A DNA stretch of 64,000 bases from Mucilaginibacter lappiensis (GTDB taxonomy: Bacteria > Bacteroidota > Bacteroidia > Sphingobacteriales > Sphingobacteriaceae), in assembly GCF_900155965.1 (NCBI RefSeq), contig NZ_FTMG01000002.1, positions 620,001 to 684,000 on the forward strand. Reading direction: 5' to 3'. The position numbers and the translations under genes are program-made. Under the pieces are notes generated by a model. It did no database searches. It worked only from the letters and a program-made list of their open reading frames with translations, and was not told the origin of the DNA. Shown here one piece after another: positions 33,288 to 41,606 of this stretch; position 1 is the first letter of the stretch, and every line of letters starts with the position of its first letter.

Positions 33288-33797
33288 ATGAAAGCAGTAT
33301 ACTCGGTAGTTGTTTTATTATTTACCTTATTGTGGAGTACAGCCAATAAGCCGGTAAATAAGGTTGATCTGGACCGGTTTTCGGGCAAATGGTATTCTTT
33401 ATACTCGATACCTACGATGTTTGATAAAGGCACGCGGGAAACCACCACTACCTATACCCTCAATAAAGATGGTTACTATAATGTGGTAACCATTGCCAAA
33501 AAAGGTGATGATAATGATTTGCACACCTATAAATCAAAACTTTTTCCGGACAAAAACAGGAACAACGCAGAAATGAAGGCCCAGTTCATATGGCCTATCA
33601 AGGTGGATTATTGGGTAATTGAGCTGGCGGATGATTACTCGTGGACCGTGGTTGGTCACCCTGATCATAAGTTTCTTTTTATCATGAGCCGCAAACCCAC
33701 TATTCCCCAAACTGAATATAATGAGATCGTAGCCCGTTGTAAAGCCATGGGTTACCCGGTCGAAAAATTGGTTTCGCAACAACACAAAGCCAATTAA
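33288..33797 (+). CDS. Lipocalin (Blc-like), exported
   Basis: Periplasmic or outer-membrane lipocalin of 169 aa. A signal peptide covers about residues 1-19 (cut near TANKP); no lipobox Cys is seen. The lipocalin GxW motif is present as FSGKWYSLYSIP, followed by beta strands (TTTYTLNKDGYYNVVTIA) and the late YSWTVVGHPDHKFLFIMSR. Related Blc proteins bind fatty acids or lysophospholipids. The start codon follows a terminator closely, so translation must rely on a transcript initiated within or just before that hairpin, or on read-through. Confidence 0.88.
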   Translation: MKAVYSVVVLLFTLLWSTANKPVNKVDLDRFSGKWYSLYSIPTMFDKGTRETTTTYTLNKDGYYNVVTIAKKGDDNDLHTYKSKLFPDKNRNNAEMKAQFIWPIKVDYWVIELADDYSWTVVGHPDHKFLFIMSRKPTIPQTEYNEIVARCKAMGYPVEKLVSQQHKAN

Positions 33798-33814
33798 CTA
33801 TTGATGCCCAAATG

Positions 33815-33846
33815 AAAAAGGCCGCCATAAAATAGCGGCCTTTGCT
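33815..33846. terminator. Bidirectional terminator
   Basis: AAAGGCCGC / GCGGCCTTT stem (33817-33825 and 33835-33843) between the convergent lipocalin and aminopeptidase genes. Confidence 0.85.
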
Positions 33847-33862
33847 GTAAATTGCAGTAAAA

Positions 33863-36364
33863 TTATTTAACGTCGGCACCAAATTCCTTAGCTACATTCT
33901 CTGCGGCGGTGGCTGAGGCAGTATCATTTAACTGGGTACGTTGTGTTTTGATGGTTTGCATTAAAGTACCTACAAATTTGTCGGCTCCATACATTTTGTA
34001 TTTGATACCAAAATCTTTAAGCTCGGCTATACCCTGTTGGGCATATTCTGGTTTTTCGATCCTTCCGGTCATATCGGCAAATGCCCTGACGCCATTGAAC
34101 TTATTTTGTGCACCACCATTTTTAAAGGTATCATATATGTACGGCCACTCGGCTGTTCCGCCTTTTGTGGCATACAAATTAAATATAGAGGTTGTTAAAG
34201 CGCCTTTATTGTCCTTTTCGAAGGCTTTGGCTTGCTTTAATGCCTCGGGAGCATCTATCTGTCCAATCGCTTCCAAAGCCGCTCCCTGCACCGCGTATGA
34301 TTCACTGTTGAGGGCTTGTTTAAACAATGTTAAATTGCCCGAAGCCTTAAATTTACCTAAAGCAGTAATGGCCGCAGCTTTGGCTAATGTATTATCATCG
34401 GTTTGAGCCAGTGAGGCCAATATAGGCTGTGCCGCGGTGCGGATATCCTCATTGGTAAGGTTTAACGCCTTGATGGCTTTGATACGCAGGCCATAGTATT
34501 TATCTTTTAAAGCAGCAATGATGATTTTTTGATTGGCTTTTTCTTTTTGATTGGCAGCAGCAGCTTCAATAGCCTCGTACCTGTCCATATACAATGGTGC
34601 ATTAAAGTACTGGAACGAGAACTCCTCTATGCTTTTATTATCGGTTTTTTTAGCCAGTAAAATTTTATCACCGTCCACATTTACCAGATCGGGTTTGGTA
34701 GCTACGTGGAAAGTTAAAGTATCGGCCTTATCATTCATCCAAACTTTATGGCGCTCTTTTTTACCACCTGCATATATATCAATAGCAAAAGGCAATTTAA
34801 AGGTTTGGCCATCCTGGTTTTGCTGCAGGTAAATAGTTTGGGTTTTGGTAGCATCATCCCATTTATAGCTGATGTTTAAAATGGGGTGACCTGCACCATA
34901 ATACCATTGGTTAAAGTACCAGTTCAGATCTAAACCACTGGCTTCTTCCAGCGCCAGGCGTAATTGCTGGGCTTCGCCATTTTTGAAAGCATTTGTTTTC
35001 AGATAGATACCCAGTCCTTTAAAAAACGCGGCATCGCCTAAATAGTTACGCAGCATATTTAAAATACGACCGCCTTTTTGATAGGTAACTACGTCAAAAA
35101 CATCTTCCTTATCGTCATAATAAAAACGTACCAGGTTTTTAACTTTGGCATCAGGCGTTCTTAAGTAGTTAAGCAAAGCGTCATGATTATGCTCGTCGCC
35201 CACATCCTTGCCGTATTTATGCTCGGCCCAAAGAGTTTCGCTAAAGTCGGCAAATGACTCATTTACGGTAAGGTTGCTCCAGCTCTCGGCGGTTACATAA
35301 TCGCCAAACCACTGGTGAAACAGCTCATGCACAATAGTGCTGCGGCCATTGTTGTAATAGGCATCAATCAGCTCGCGGTGAGTGCCTTGTACATATTCAC
35401 CGTGTAAAGTGGCGGTAGTATTTTCCATAGCGCCGCTTACATAATCGCGCACTACAATCTGCGCGTATTTGTTCCATGGATAATCAACACCCAAAGTTTT
35501 AGAATAAAACTCGATCACCTCTGGTGTAAATCCGAATATCTCTTTAGCGTAAGGAGCGTATTTAGGTTCCAGGTAATAGTTTACCTCTTTATCGCGCCAT
35601 TTGTCTTTGTAAATCTTGAAATCGCCAACGGCCATCATGAACAGATATGGCGAGTGCGGCAGGTCCATTTTCCAGTAATCGGTACGGGTACCATCGGCAT
35701 TGGTTTTTTGCGATACCAGTTTTCCGTTGGATAGCGTAACGTACTTAGAAGGAACCGTCATGGTGATCTCTTCGGTAGTTTTTTGGCTTGGCTTGTCAAT
35801 GGTTGGGAACCAGGCCGATGAGCTTTCGGTTTCGCCTTGTGTCCAAACCTGTGTTGGTTTATCCTTTTCGGTACCATCAGGGTTGATAAAATATAGACCC
35901 TTAGCATCATTTATAGCGGCACTGCCTTTTGATTTTAGTTCATTTGGCTTAGCGGTGTAGTCAATATAGATGGTATAGCTTTCGTTGTTATGGTAAACTT
36001 TATCCAGTTGTATAGCTACCGACAGGCTATCCTTGTAGGTGAATTTCAAAGGTATGTTCTTACCGTTTTTTACCACCGATATATTTTTAAGATCCATGCC
36101 TTTGGCATCAAGCCGTAAGGTGTCGGTTGGGTAAAAATGGGGTTTTAAAGTAACCCACTCTTTGCCGTACAGGTAACGTTTCTTATAATCAAAACGCACA
36201 TCGAGTTTGGTGTGTATCAGATCGTTAATCTTGGTGGGTACAGCACGGTAAATTTTCATTTCCGGATCGTCCGGTTTCGGCGCTTGTTGCGCGTACGATG
36301 AGGTAAGGGCTGCCGTTAACGCACACGATAACAACAGCGTTGAAATTGGTTTCAGATCAGTCAT
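33863..36364 (-). CDS. M1-family zinc aminopeptidase, exported
   Basis: Large periplasmic or secreted aminopeptidase of 833 aa. A signal peptide ends near SSYAQQ. The substrate-binding GAMEN motif is at residues 311-315, the zinc motif HELFH at 346-350 with the third ligand Glu369 in VNESFADF, spaced as in the family. After the catalytic domain a long region (about residues 590-830) is all-helical with HEAT-like repeats. It probably trims peptides for nutrition. It is a single gene converging on the lipocalin gene. Confidence 0.95.
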   Translation of the reverse strand: MTDLKPISTLLLSCALTAALTSSYAQQAPKPDDPEMKIYRAVPTKINDLIHTKLDVRFDYKKRYLYGKEWVTLKPHFYPTDTLRLDAKGMDLKNISVVKNGKNIPLKFTYKDSLSVAIQLDKVYHNNESYTIYIDYTAKPNELKSKGSAAINDAKGLYFINPDGTEKDKPTQVWTQGETESSSAWFPTIDKPSQKTTEEITMTVPSKYVTLSNGKLVSQKTNADGTRTDYWKMDLPHSPYLFMMAVGDFKIYKDKWRDKEVNYYLEPKYAPYAKEIFGFTPEVIEFYSKTLGVDYPWNKYAQIVVRDYVSGAMENTTATLHGEYVQGTHRELIDAYYNNGRSTIVHELFHQWFGDYVTAESWSNLTVNESFADFSETLWAEHKYGKDVGDEHNHDALLNYLRTPDAKVKNLVRFYYDDKEDVFDVVTYQKGGRILNMLRNYLGDAAFFKGLGIYLKTNAFKNGEAQQLRLALEEASGLDLNWYFNQWYYGAGHPILNISYKWDDATKTQTIYLQQNQDGQTFKLPFAIDIYAGGKKERHKVWMNDKADTLTFHVATKPDLVNVDGDKILLAKKTDNKSIEEFSFQYFNAPLYMDRYEAIEAAAANQKEKANQKIIIAALKDKYYGLRIKAIKALNLTNEDIRTAAQPILASLAQTDDNTLAKAAAITALGKFKASGNLTLFKQALNSESYAVQGAALEAIGQIDAPEALKQAKAFEKDNKGALTTSIFNLYATKGGTAEWPYIYDTFKNGGAQNKFNGVRAFADMTGRIEKPEYAQQGIAELKDFGIKYKMYGADKFVGTLMQTIKTQRTQLNDTASATAAENVAKEFGADVK

Positions 36365-36665
36365 ATAACAATATTAGTATTTTGTCTTCAAATAAAGTAT
36401 AAAATAAGGGAGTAATTATCAATTGACGGGCCCTTGGTTTAAGCAGATTAACTTTAAGTAGCTATGACGTTTTAGGTATACTATATGTTACGATAGATAA
36501 AATTTATTTTAATATGTACCGTATAAAAGCGAACACCGCCTGTACGGATTCGAACAGTATGTGGTGATTTTATTATGTAATTTATTGATTTTAAGCTGTT
36601 TAAATAAGTGGCACAATATTTTAGCCTATATCTTCTGCGACTTTAATGTCTAATAAATTTTTAGT
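36365..36665. other. Intergenic gap before the permease array
   Basis: A 301-bp AT-rich gap between the divergent aminopeptidase and the first permease. No clean promoter of the TAnnTTTG type was found; a TATATCTTC sequence near 36628 is the closest. No RNA gene was seen. Confidence 0.4.
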
Positions 36666-39038
36666 ATGATCAAAAACTATTTAAAAATAGCATGGCGTAA
36701 TTTAATAAAGAACAAGGCGCATACTTTTATAAATATGGCAGGCCTGTCGGTTGGTTTGGCTTGCAGCCTGCTTATTATGCTATGGGTTCAAAATGAGTTG
36801 AGCGTTGATGCGTTTCACAAAAATGGTGATCGTTTGTACTCGATATATGAACGGCAGTATTTTGATAATAAAATACAAGGGCAATATAATACGCCGGGTT
36901 TATTAGCCGAGGAGTTAAAAAAACAAATTCCTGAAATTGAATATGCTACAGGTAACTCCTACGGAGGCGAAAGTACCTTCCAGGCTGGAGATAAAATATT
37001 GAAAATGACCGGTACCGATGTAGGAGATGACTACCTTAAAATGTTCAGCTTCTCATTATTACAGGGTACTGCGCAAACCGCTTTAAATTCGCCGGTAAGT
37101 ATGGCCATTTCCCGTAAAATGGCACAGAGTTTTTTTGGTAGTCCGCAGGCAGCTATTGGTAAAACCATCCGTTTTGAAAATAAAAAGGATTTTAAAGTTA
37201 CCGCAGTATTTGAGGATATGCCTAAAAATTCATCGCAAAAGTATGATTATCTGATGAACTGGTATCACTTTGTGGATGCTAATGGTCAGGTTAAAGACTG
37301 GGGAAATAACTGGCCGGCTACTGTTATTATGCTGCGCGCTGATGCCAACCCCGCATCGGTTGAAAAAAAGTTAACTCATTTTTTAGATAACTTAAACAAA
37401 GATCAAAAGAAAGGCACCTTTACCATAGAGATAGGCATACAACGCTTTGGCGATTTGTACCTTCACAACAACTTTGTTAATGGTAAAATTGAAGGTGGCC
37501 GCATTGAATATGTACACCTGTTTACCATTGTGGCTATTTTTATTTTGCTGATAGCTTGTATCAATTTTATGAATTTGACCACTGCACGTTCAGTTAAACG
37601 CGCCCGTGAAATAGGTGTGCGTAAGGTAGTAGGAGCGGTACGTTCTGTTTTAATAAAGCAATTTATCGGCGAGTCGTTACTGATCACTTCGCTGGCGGTA
37701 GTAGTATCGCTGGTCTTGTTGGTATTGCTGCTGCCGGTGTTTAACCAGATTACCCGAAAAGAGATCGAACTGCCCTTTAACCAGGTTGGTTTTTGGGTAA
37801 AACTGGCGGGTATTACCCTTATTACCGGTTTAATATCCGGCAGTTACCCTGCTTTATTTTTATCATCCTTTAATCCGGTTAAGGTTTTAAAAGGAACTAT
37901 GAAATTAGATACAGGGACTACCCTGTTCCGTAAGGGTTTGGTTATATTTCAGTTTGCCTTGTCGGTTATCCTGATAACAGCTACCATTATTATATCCCGG
38001 CAAATGGCTTATGTGCAGTCAACAAACCTGGGTTACGACCGCGAAAACCTGATCTACCTGCCAATAAATGGCGAGTTAATACCCAAATACAGCACTTTTA
38101 AGGATGAGGTAGTAGGCATGCCCGGCATAGAATCAGTTACCCGCGTAAGTAATACGCCAACAATTATCGAGAACAGTACCGGAGGGGTTCAATGGATTGG
38201 TAAAAATCCTAATGTCAATATTCAGTTTACACAGATTTCTGTAGGATACGATTTTGTAAAAACTATGAAATTAAAGGTATTGGCCGGACGCGATTTTTCA
38301 AAAGCTTTCGTAACAGACTCGGTAGGGTATATGGTAAATGAAGCGGCTTTAAAAAGAATAGGGTATAAGGCTCCTATCGGGCAACCGCTCACACAGTGGG
38401 GCAAGAAAGGCAAGATCATCGGTCTGATAAAAGATTTTCATTTTAACTCCATGCATGAGCAGATTATGCCACTGATCATCAGGTTGGGTGAACAGGAAGG
38501 GTATGGAAGTTTATTGATCAGAACAGAGCCGGGCAAGACCAAACAGGCACTTGCCAGTTTAGAAACGCTGTGTAAGCAAATTAATCCGGCATTTCCATTT
38601 ACTTACACTTTCTCTGATCAGGAGTACTTAAAACTATATCAAAACGAGCAGATCGTAACCAAATTATCAAACGCGTTTGCTTTCCTGGCCATATTTATTT
38701 CGTGCCTTGGTTTGTTAGGCTTGGCCATGTTTACGGCCGAACAGCGGATCAAAGAAATAGGTATCCGTAAAGTATTAGGGGCAAGTTTGGGCTCATTATT
38801 CTCCTTGTTATCATCAGAATTTTTAGTGTTGGTGATCATCGCTTTAATGATTGCCCTGCCGGTATCGTGGTATGCTATGAACCGCTGGTTGCAGGGCTTT
38901 GCCTACCGCACCTCCCTGCAATGGTGGATGTTTGCCTTGTCGGGAATGATCATTATTTTAATAGCTACGGTAACGGTAAGTTTCCAGGCAGTTAAAGCCG
39001 CTTTAATTAAACCGATTAAAAGTTTAAGAAGCGAATAA
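36666..39038 (+). CDS. Double-FtsX ABC permease 1 (class A)
   Basis: MacB/FtsX-type permease of 790 aa, first of seven tandem paralogues. Eight membrane segments lie at about residues 21-42, 284-305, 338-360, 375-400, 420-442, 668-690, 720-742 and 755-780. Two periplasmic MacB-type core domains fill residues 43-280 and 443-665. FtsX signatures recur in both halves: EIGVRKVVGA (first) and EIGIRKVLGAS (second). No ATPase is encoded beside it; it presumably shares one encoded elsewhere. Substrates of such transporters are lipids, peptides or lipoproteins; here unknown. Class A is marked by ACSLLIMLWVQNELSVD near the start. Confidence 0.9.
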   Translation: MIKNYLKIAWRNLIKNKAHTFINMAGLSVGLACSLLIMLWVQNELSVDAFHKNGDRLYSIYERQYFDNKIQGQYNTPGLLAEELKKQIPEIEYATGNSYGGESTFQAGDKILKMTGTDVGDDYLKMFSFSLLQGTAQTALNSPVSMAISRKMAQSFFGSPQAAIGKTIRFENKKDFKVTAVFEDMPKNSSQKYDYLMNWYHFVDANGQVKDWGNNWPATVIMLRADANPASVEKKLTHFLDNLNKDQKKGTFTIEIGIQRFGDLYLHNNFVNGKIEGGRIEYVHLFTIVAIFILLIACINFMNLTTARSVKRAREIGVRKVVGAVRSVLIKQFIGESLLITSLAVVVSLVLLVLLLPVFNQITRKEIELPFNQVGFWVKLAGITLITGLISGSYPALFLSSFNPVKVLKGTMKLDTGTTLFRKGLVIFQFALSVILITATIIISRQMAYVQSTNLGYDRENLIYLPINGELIPKYSTFKDEVVGMPGIESVTRVSNTPTIIENSTGGVQWIGKNPNVNIQFTQISVGYDFVKTMKLKVLAGRDFSKAFVTDSVGYMVNEAALKRIGYKAPIGQPLTQWGKKGKIIGLIKDFHFNSMHEQIMPLIIRLGEQEGYGSLLIRTEPGKTKQALASLETLCKQINPAFPFTYTFSDQEYLKLYQNEQIVTKLSNAFAFLAIFISCLGLLGLAMFTAEQRIKEIGIRKVLGASLGSLFSLLSSEFLVLVIIALMIALPVSWYAMNRWLQGFAYRTSLQWWMFALSGMIIILIATVTVSFQAVKAALIKPIKSLRSE

Positions 39039-39113
39039 CCTCACCCCGGCCTACTCCAAAGGAGAGGGAGGGGTAGTTTGAGGCAAATAAATTATAAACA
39101 AATAAATATAATT

Positions 39114-39140
39114 CCTCCCCAAAGGGGAGGTTAGGAGGGG
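39114..39140 (+). promoter_or_regulatory. Strong Shine-Dalgarno next to a small hairpin before permease 2
   Basis: CCTCCCC (39114-39120) can pair with GGGGAGG (39124-39130). The run GGAGGGG (39134-39140) ends 3 bp before the ATG at 39144. CCTCC could pair alternatively with the ribosome site itself, giving a possible on/off structure. Such C-rich/G-rich words also occur near 31010-31050, so it may be repeat debris. Confidence 0.35.
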
Positions 39141-39143
39141 TTT

Positions 39144-41516
39144 ATGTTAAAGAACTATTTCAAAACCGCATGGCGTAACTTAATAAAGAACAAGGCGCAT
39201 ACTTTTATAAATATGGCAGGCCTATCGGTTGGTTTGGCTTGCAGCCTGCTTATTATGCTATGGGTGCAAAATGAGTTAAGCGTTGATGGCTTTCATAAAA
39301 ATAAGTCGCGCTTGTATAATGTGTATGAGCGCCGGTATTTTGACCATAAAATTTCTGGGCAATATAACACACCCGGGGTACTGGCAGCTGAGATGAAAAA
39401 GGTATTCCCCGAGGTAGAGTATGCTGTAAATGGGGTATATAATGAGAATAATACCTTCATGGCTCAGAATAAGATATTAAAATATAGAGGCGGAGCCGCC
39501 GATGCCGACTTTTTTAAAATGTTCAGCTATCCGCTTTTGCAGGGCGATGCACAAACCGCATTAAGTTCGCTACAAAACTTAGTCGTATCGCGCAAAATGG
39601 CTATAGCCTTTTTTGGCAGTCCGGAGGCGGCTATTGGTAAAACCATCCGTTTTGAAAATAAAAAGGATTTTACCATCAGTGGCGTGTTTGAAGATCTCCC
39701 TGATAATACCCTCGAAAAATTCGAATATCTTATTAACTGGAATGCTTTCCTGATCGAAAATCCAGGAGCAAAGCAATGGGACAACAACTGGCCGCGCACC
39801 GCCATAATGCTACGCGCAGACGCAAACCCGGTGCAGTTTGAAAAAAAGATAACCCACTTTTTAGATAATTACAGTACCGGTCAGAAAAAAGGCGTTTTTA
39901 CCATGGAGCTTGATATGCAGCCATTTGCTCAAAAATATCTGCATGGTAACTTTGCGGGGACTAAGTTTATGGATGGACGTATTGAATATGTGCGCCTGTT
40001 TAGCATAATAGCTGTTTTTATTTTATTGATAGCCTGTATAAACTTCATGAACCTCACCACCGCGCGGTCTGTTAAACGGGCTCGGGAAATAGGCGTGCGT
40101 AAAGTTGTTGGTGCGGTACGTTCGGTGTTGATTAAACAGTTTATCGGTGAATCGTTAATGGTAACGTCATTAGCTGTTATTGTTTCCTTAGCGTTATTAG
40201 TGTTGCTGTTGCCTTTGTTTAACCAGATTACCCAGAAGCAGATTGAACTACCATTTGACCAGGTTGATTTTTGGCTGAAGCTGGTAGCCATCACGCTGGT
40301 AACCGGTTTGGTAGCGGGTAGCTACCCCGCCTTGTTTCTTTCCTCATTTAACCCGGTTAAAGTTTTAAAAGGTACCCTGAAGTTAGATTCGGGTACAACG
40401 TTGTTTCGTAAAGGGCTGGTAGTATTTCAGTTTGTACTATCCATAGTCATGATCATCGGAACTATTATTGTTGCCCGGCAAATGAATTTTATCCAATCCA
40501 GAAACCTGGGTTATGACCGCGAAAACCTAATCTATGTACCGGTAGAAGGGGAGCTTCAATCAAAGTATGAAGTTTTTAAGGCCGAAGCTTTAAAAATGCC
40601 GGGGATACAATCGGTATCTGTATCAGGTTCAAGCCCCACCATTATTGATAATGGTACAACTGATGTGGAGTGGACCGGCAAAGACCCCAACAACAGCATT
40701 AGATTTGTACAAACTGCAATAGGGTATGATTTAATAAAAACGCTGAAATTAAGCCTGCTGGCCGGGCGCGATTTTTCCAAAGATTTCCCTACAGATTCGG
40801 CAGGTTATGTTATCAATGAAACCGCACTGAAAAGAATGGGATACACAAACCCCATCGGGCAACCTTTATCTCTTTGGGATCGAAAAGGCAAAATCATAGG
40901 CGTGGTAAAAGATTTTCATCTTAATTCTATGCGTGAGCCTATTTTACCATTAATTTTTTGGCATCAGGAAAAGCAAGCCTATGGTAGTATACTGATTCGC
41001 ACCGAGCCTGGTAAAACCAAAGAGGCATTAGCCAGCCTGGAAACCTTGAGCAAGCAAATTAACCCGGCATTTCCATTTAACTATTCTTTTTCTGATGCAG
41101 AATATCTGAGCCTTTATCAAAGCGAACAGATTGTAGGAAAGTTGGCTAACGTATTCGCGCTTTTGGCCATTTTTATTTCGTGCCTGGGCCTACTTGGTTT
41201 GGCCATGTTTACTGCCGAGCAGCGTATCAAGGAAATAGGTATCCGTAAAATATTAGGCGCCAGTGTAAGCTCACTTTTTAAACTGCTGTCTTCAGAGTTT
41301 TTGGTATTGGTTATTGTGGCCTTGCTCATTGCGTCGCCTATAGCCTGGTACGCTATGAATAAATGGCTGCAAGGCTTTGCTTTTCATACAGAGATACAAT
41401 GGTGGATTTTTGCCCTTTCGGGAAGTTTAATTGTATTGATAGCGCTGGCAACTGTAAGCTTTCAGGCTGCCAGGGCCGCGTTGATTAATCCCGTGAAGAG
41501 TTTAAGGAGCGAATGA
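39144..41516 (+). CDS. Double-FtsX ABC permease 2 (class A)
   Basis: Second paralogue, 790 aa, same eight-helix, two-periplasmic-domain layout as permease 1. Its first 110 bases after the start codon region are nearly identical in DNA to permease 1 (three differences in about 115 bases), and so is the FtsX-1 segment, while the periplasmic domains differ much more. This patchwork suggests gene conversion or a recent partial copy. The start MLKNYFKTAWRNLIKNKA differs from the MIKNYLKIAW of the others and resembles that of permease 7. Spacer to permease 1 is 105 bp; to permease 3, 90 bp. Confidence 0.9.
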   Translation: MLKNYFKTAWRNLIKNKAHTFINMAGLSVGLACSLLIMLWVQNELSVDGFHKNKSRLYNVYERRYFDHKISGQYNTPGVLAAEMKKVFPEVEYAVNGVYNENNTFMAQNKILKYRGGAADADFFKMFSYPLLQGDAQTALSSLQNLVVSRKMAIAFFGSPEAAIGKTIRFENKKDFTISGVFEDLPDNTLEKFEYLINWNAFLIENPGAKQWDNNWPRTAIMLRADANPVQFEKKITHFLDNYSTGQKKGVFTMELDMQPFAQKYLHGNFAGTKFMDGRIEYVRLFSIIAVFILLIACINFMNLTTARSVKRAREIGVRKVVGAVRSVLIKQFIGESLMVTSLAVIVSLALLVLLLPLFNQITQKQIELPFDQVDFWLKLVAITLVTGLVAGSYPALFLSSFNPVKVLKGTLKLDSGTTLFRKGLVVFQFVLSIVMIIGTIIVARQMNFIQSRNLGYDRENLIYVPVEGELQSKYEVFKAEALKMPGIQSVSVSGSSPTIIDNGTTDVEWTGKDPNNSIRFVQTAIGYDLIKTLKLSLLAGRDFSKDFPTDSAGYVINETALKRMGYTNPIGQPLSLWDRKGKIIGVVKDFHLNSMREPILPLIFWHQEKQAYGSILIRTEPGKTKEALASLETLSKQINPAFPFNYSFSDAEYLSLYQSEQIVGKLANVFALLAIFISCLGLLGLAMFTAEQRIKEIGIRKILGASVSSLFKLLSSEFLVLVIVALLIASPIAWYAMNKWLQGFAFHTEIQWWIFALSGSLIVLIALATVSFQAARAALINPVKSLRSE

Positions 41517-41523
41517 TATACTA

Positions 41524-41592
41524 AAGCGGAAGGCATAAAGCTGAAAGCAATAAATTGGATATGCAAAAAGCTTTAGGCCTTTAGCTTTAAGC
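41524..41592. repeat. AAAGC-word inverted repeat between permeases 2 and 3
   Basis: Arms rich in AAAGC / GCTTT (41524-41547 and about 41570-41592) form an imperfect hairpin. The 18-mer at 41524-41541 also occurs, inverted, at 9600-9617. Confidence 0.55.
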
Positions 41593-41606
41593 TAAATTGA
41601 CAAATC

